This document shows, piece by piece, positions 62,012-64,000 of a stretch of DNA of 64,000 nt. Below the pieces are notes generated by a model. That model was not told where the DNA came from. It did not search any database and saw only the letters and a list, made by a program, of their open reading frames with translations. Numbering within the stretch: position 1 is the first letter of the stretch; each line of letters opens with the position of its first letter. The translations under genes and the position numbers were made by a program. Origin of the DNA: JAWKTT01 sp041398965 (GTDB lineage Bacteria > Planctomycetota > Planctomycetia > Planctomycetales > Planctomycetaceae); assembly GCA_041398965.1 (NCBI GenBank), contig JAWKTT010000016.1, forward strand, positions 50,487-114,486, in the 5' to 3' direction.

Positions 62012-64000
62012 ATGAAGAAGGCAACGCTTGGCGCAGTCGTCATGTGGACGATGGCCTTTGGCCTGACGGCAAGTCTCCCTGCTCAGTCTGTCTGTTTGCC
62101 TGCCCCTCGGTTATTAACAACCACTCCAATGGGGGGAGAGGCGGGAACGACTGTGGAGGTTGTTCTTACTGGCGAGCAGTTGGAAGACGTCGAACAACTG
62201 CGATTCTCTCACGCTGGAATTACGGCCGTCCCCAAAGTTGACGCTCAGGGGCTCCCTGTGGCGAACACGTTTCTCGTCAGCATCTCGGCAGACTGCCCAC
62301 TGGGGGTTCACGAAGCCCGTGTGTTCACAAGGCTGGGGATGTCGTCGTCGCGAGTGTTCAGTGTCGGTTCGCTCGCTGAAGTGACGCGGAGTTCGGCAAA
62401 TATCACTCTTGAGACGGCGATGCCCCTGTCGGTGAATTCGATTTGTAACGCAGCGATGACACGGCGATCGGTGGACCATTACAAGTTCGAGGCCCAACAA
62501 GGAGATCGCGTTGTGGTCGACTGCGCGGCCCAAGGTGTCGATTCCAAACTGAAGCCCGTGCTGATTGTTGCCGATGCACAGGGTAATGATTTACAAGTCG
62601 AGCGACGCGGTGGTGCCGTCGATTTCACCGTCCCCCAGAACGGCGCGTATGTCGTCAAAGTCCACGACCTGACTTTCAACGGGGGCCCCGAATACTTTTA
62701 CCGACTCTCACTGATGTCTGCGGCGGCTGATGCCATCGTGCCAAGACTTCCGTCAACACGATTGGTCAGCTCTTTTTCGTGGCCTCCGACGGGACTCCAG
62801 GACGATGACCTGCTGGCTGAGGTCGAGCCGAACAATCAGCCGAGCGAGGCTCAGCAACTGACGCTTCCGTGTGACATTAAGGGAAGTTTCTATCCCGCCG
62901 CCGATGTCGACACCTTTGAATTTCAAGGGGTGAAGGGAGAAGTGTGGTGGATCGAAATCGCCTCAGAACGACTGGGCCGACCAACTGACCCTTCGCTCAT
63001 TGTTCAGCACGTCACCCCAAAGGAGGACGGCGAACAACGGACCGACGTCGTCGAACTTACTGACATTCCCCATGCGATTAAGGTCTCCAGTAATGGCTAT
63101 GCGTATGATGGTCCTCCATATCATTCAGGATCGACCGACTTTCTCGGGAAGGTCGAAATCAAAGAAGATGGAATACATCGTCTGCAGTTGCGAGATCTCT
63201 TCGGTGGAACTCGTTCCGATCCCACGAACATCTATCGGCTGATCATTCGCCGGGCTGCCCCCGACTTCGCTCTTGTCGGTTGGGCACTCCACATGGAACT
63301 CCGCAACGGTGACCGGAACTCCCTCTCCAAACCTATTGCGTTGAGAAAGGGAGCGACGATGCCAATTGAGGTGTCGGTGCTTCGCCGTGATGAATTTGAT
63401 GGTGAGATTGATCTCCACCTCAGTAATTTACCGGACGGGGTCTCCGCGACGGGACTTCGGATTGAAAAAGGCAAGAACCGGGGAATCGTCCTGGTCACAG
63501 CGAGCCAGGAAGCTCCCCATGGATTTTCAATTGCTTCGCTTTCCGGAACGGCCAACATCAATGGAGAGGTGGTGACGCGAAAGGGGCAATTTGCCTCGAT
63601 GGCTTGGCCAGTCCGCGATGCATCACAGGAGATTCCGAGTCCGCGACTGGTCATCGACGTGCCGGTCTCGGTTGCACAATCCGAGTTCGCTCCGATTGCG
63701 ATCTCGTCTCAAGACGACAAAGTCTGGGAGGTCACTGCCGGGGAATCGTTGACGATTCCGCTCATGCAGGTACGACATAGCGAGTTTTCCGGCCCAAAGA
63801 TGAGTTTGAAGACGATGGGAGTCGGCTTCGATCAGCAGCCCGCGTTTGATATTCCACTCACTGAAGATGCTTCGCAGGTTGTCCTGGACTTAGCAAAACT
63901 AAAGACACCCCCCGGCGACTATACCGTAGCCTTTTACGGAAGTGCCGTCGCAAAATATCGTGAACACCTAGAGGGTGTGACCACTGCCGAAGTTGCCTTG
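62012..64000 (+). CDS. Exported PPC-domain protein (3' truncated by window end)
   Basis: The frame is open from ATG 62012 to the last base (663 codons, no stop), so the gene continues beyond the window. A signal sequence (MKKATLGAVVMWTMAFGLTA) is followed by an IPT/TIG-like start (PRLLTTTPMGGEAGTTVEVV) and PPC-type domains: RSVDHYKFEAQQGDRVVVDC...GAYVVKVHD, and DTFEFQGVKGEVWWIEIA...DGIHRLQLRD. It is the same architecture as the 22497-24932 protein. GGAAGG precedes the ATG. It follows the DUF1549/1553 gene by 88 bases on the same strand and is likely in one transcript. The function is unknown. Confidence 0.88.
   Translation, partial: MKKATLGAVVMWTMAFGLTASLPAQSVCLPAPRLLTTTPMGGEAGTTVEVVLTGEQLEDVEQLRFSHAGITAVPKVDAQGLPVANTFLVSISADCPLGVHEARVFTRLGMSSSRVFSVGSLAEVTRSSANITLETAMPLSVNSICNAAMTRRSVDHYKFEAQQGDRVVVDCAAQGVDSKLKPVLIVADAQGNDLQVERRGGAVDFTVPQNGAYVVKVHDLTFNGGPEYFYRLSLMSAAADAIVPRLPSTRLVSSFSWPPTGLQDDDLLAEVEPNNQPSEAQQLTLPCDIKGSFYPAADVDTFEFQGVKGEVWWIEIASERLGRPTDPSLIVQHVTPKEDGEQRTDVVELTDIPHAIKVSSNGYAYDGPPYHSGSTDFLGKVEIKEDGIHRLQLRDLFGGTRSDPTNIYRLIIRRAAPDFALVGWALHMELRNGDRNSLSKPIALRKGATMPIEVSVLRRDEFDGEIDLHLSNLPDGVSATGLRIEKGKNRGIVLVTASQEAPHGFSIASLSGTANINGEVVTRKGQFASMAWPVRDASQEIPSPRLVIDVPVSVAQSEFAPIAISSQDDKVWEVTAGESLTIPLMQVRHSEFSGPKMSLKTMGVGFDQQPAFDIPLTEDASQVVLDLAKLKTPPGDYTVAFYGSAVAKYREHLEGVTTAEVAL

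Overview
The window looks like chromosome of a planctomycete (Planctomycetota, order Planctomycetales; genus not resolved). The evidence is the gene content: three DUF1559 prepilin-like proteins paired with small carboxypeptidase-regulatory-like lipoproteins, three Cys-type sulfatases, two sialate-O-acetylesterase-like (SASA) enzymes, a PVC-type CxxCH heme protein, a DUF1549/DUF1553 protein, PPC-domain proteins, a bactofilin and an ECF sigma factor with its partner. I see no tRNA, rRNA, CRISPR array, phage genes or transposase. Several short palindromic intergenic elements are present.

Layout. 1-3.0 kb: tail of a BatA-like membrane protein, ispF, a PTPS/QueD-family enzyme and a convergent thioredoxin-like protein. 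3.4-3.7 kb: a candidate structured RNA with a near-perfect Shine-Dalgarno, a 13-codon ORF and an intrinsic terminator. 3.7-12.3 kb (mostly minus strand): surface and secretion genes (DUF1559 proteins, lipoproteins, a Tat-exported TIM-barrel protein, a sulfatase). 12.7-22.4 kb (plus): small membrane protein, bactofilin, then a four-gene run of unrecognised proteins ending in an NB-ARC/TPR protein whose P-loop is degenerate. 22.5-30.6 kb: PPC-domain protein, HEAT-repeat protein, large membrane protein, ABC ATPase without a permease. 31.1-36.3 kb: a 1728-residue fusion of ThuA, discoidin, SGNH, PVC dehydrogenase, cupredoxin and cytochrome c. 36.4-39.8 kb: a broken gene truncated at a palindromic repeat, then two SASA esterases.

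40.3-51.7 kb (plus) is the most unusual block: a caspase-like peptidase fused to a lipase-like alpha/beta hydrolase, then a CHAT protease-STAND NTPase-transmembrane-FGE-fold protein, two paralogous exported proteins sharing a domain I cannot name, and an endonuclease/exonuclease/phosphatase (EEP) nuclease. Two intact caspase-fold His/Cys dyads, an NLR-like NTPase, a lipase and a nuclease in one co-directional cluster resemble a regulated-suicide or defence system. That role is an inference.

52.1-59.2 kb is a tightly packed run: ECF sigma factor, anti-sigma-like membrane protein, exported protein, sulfatase, YHYH/PEBP protein, and a second sulfatase with an altered active-site motif. It probably forms a self-regulated operon for sulfated-glycan metabolism at the cell surface. 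59.7-64 kb holds a DUF1549/DUF1553 cytochrome-type protein and a PPC-domain protein that runs off the window.
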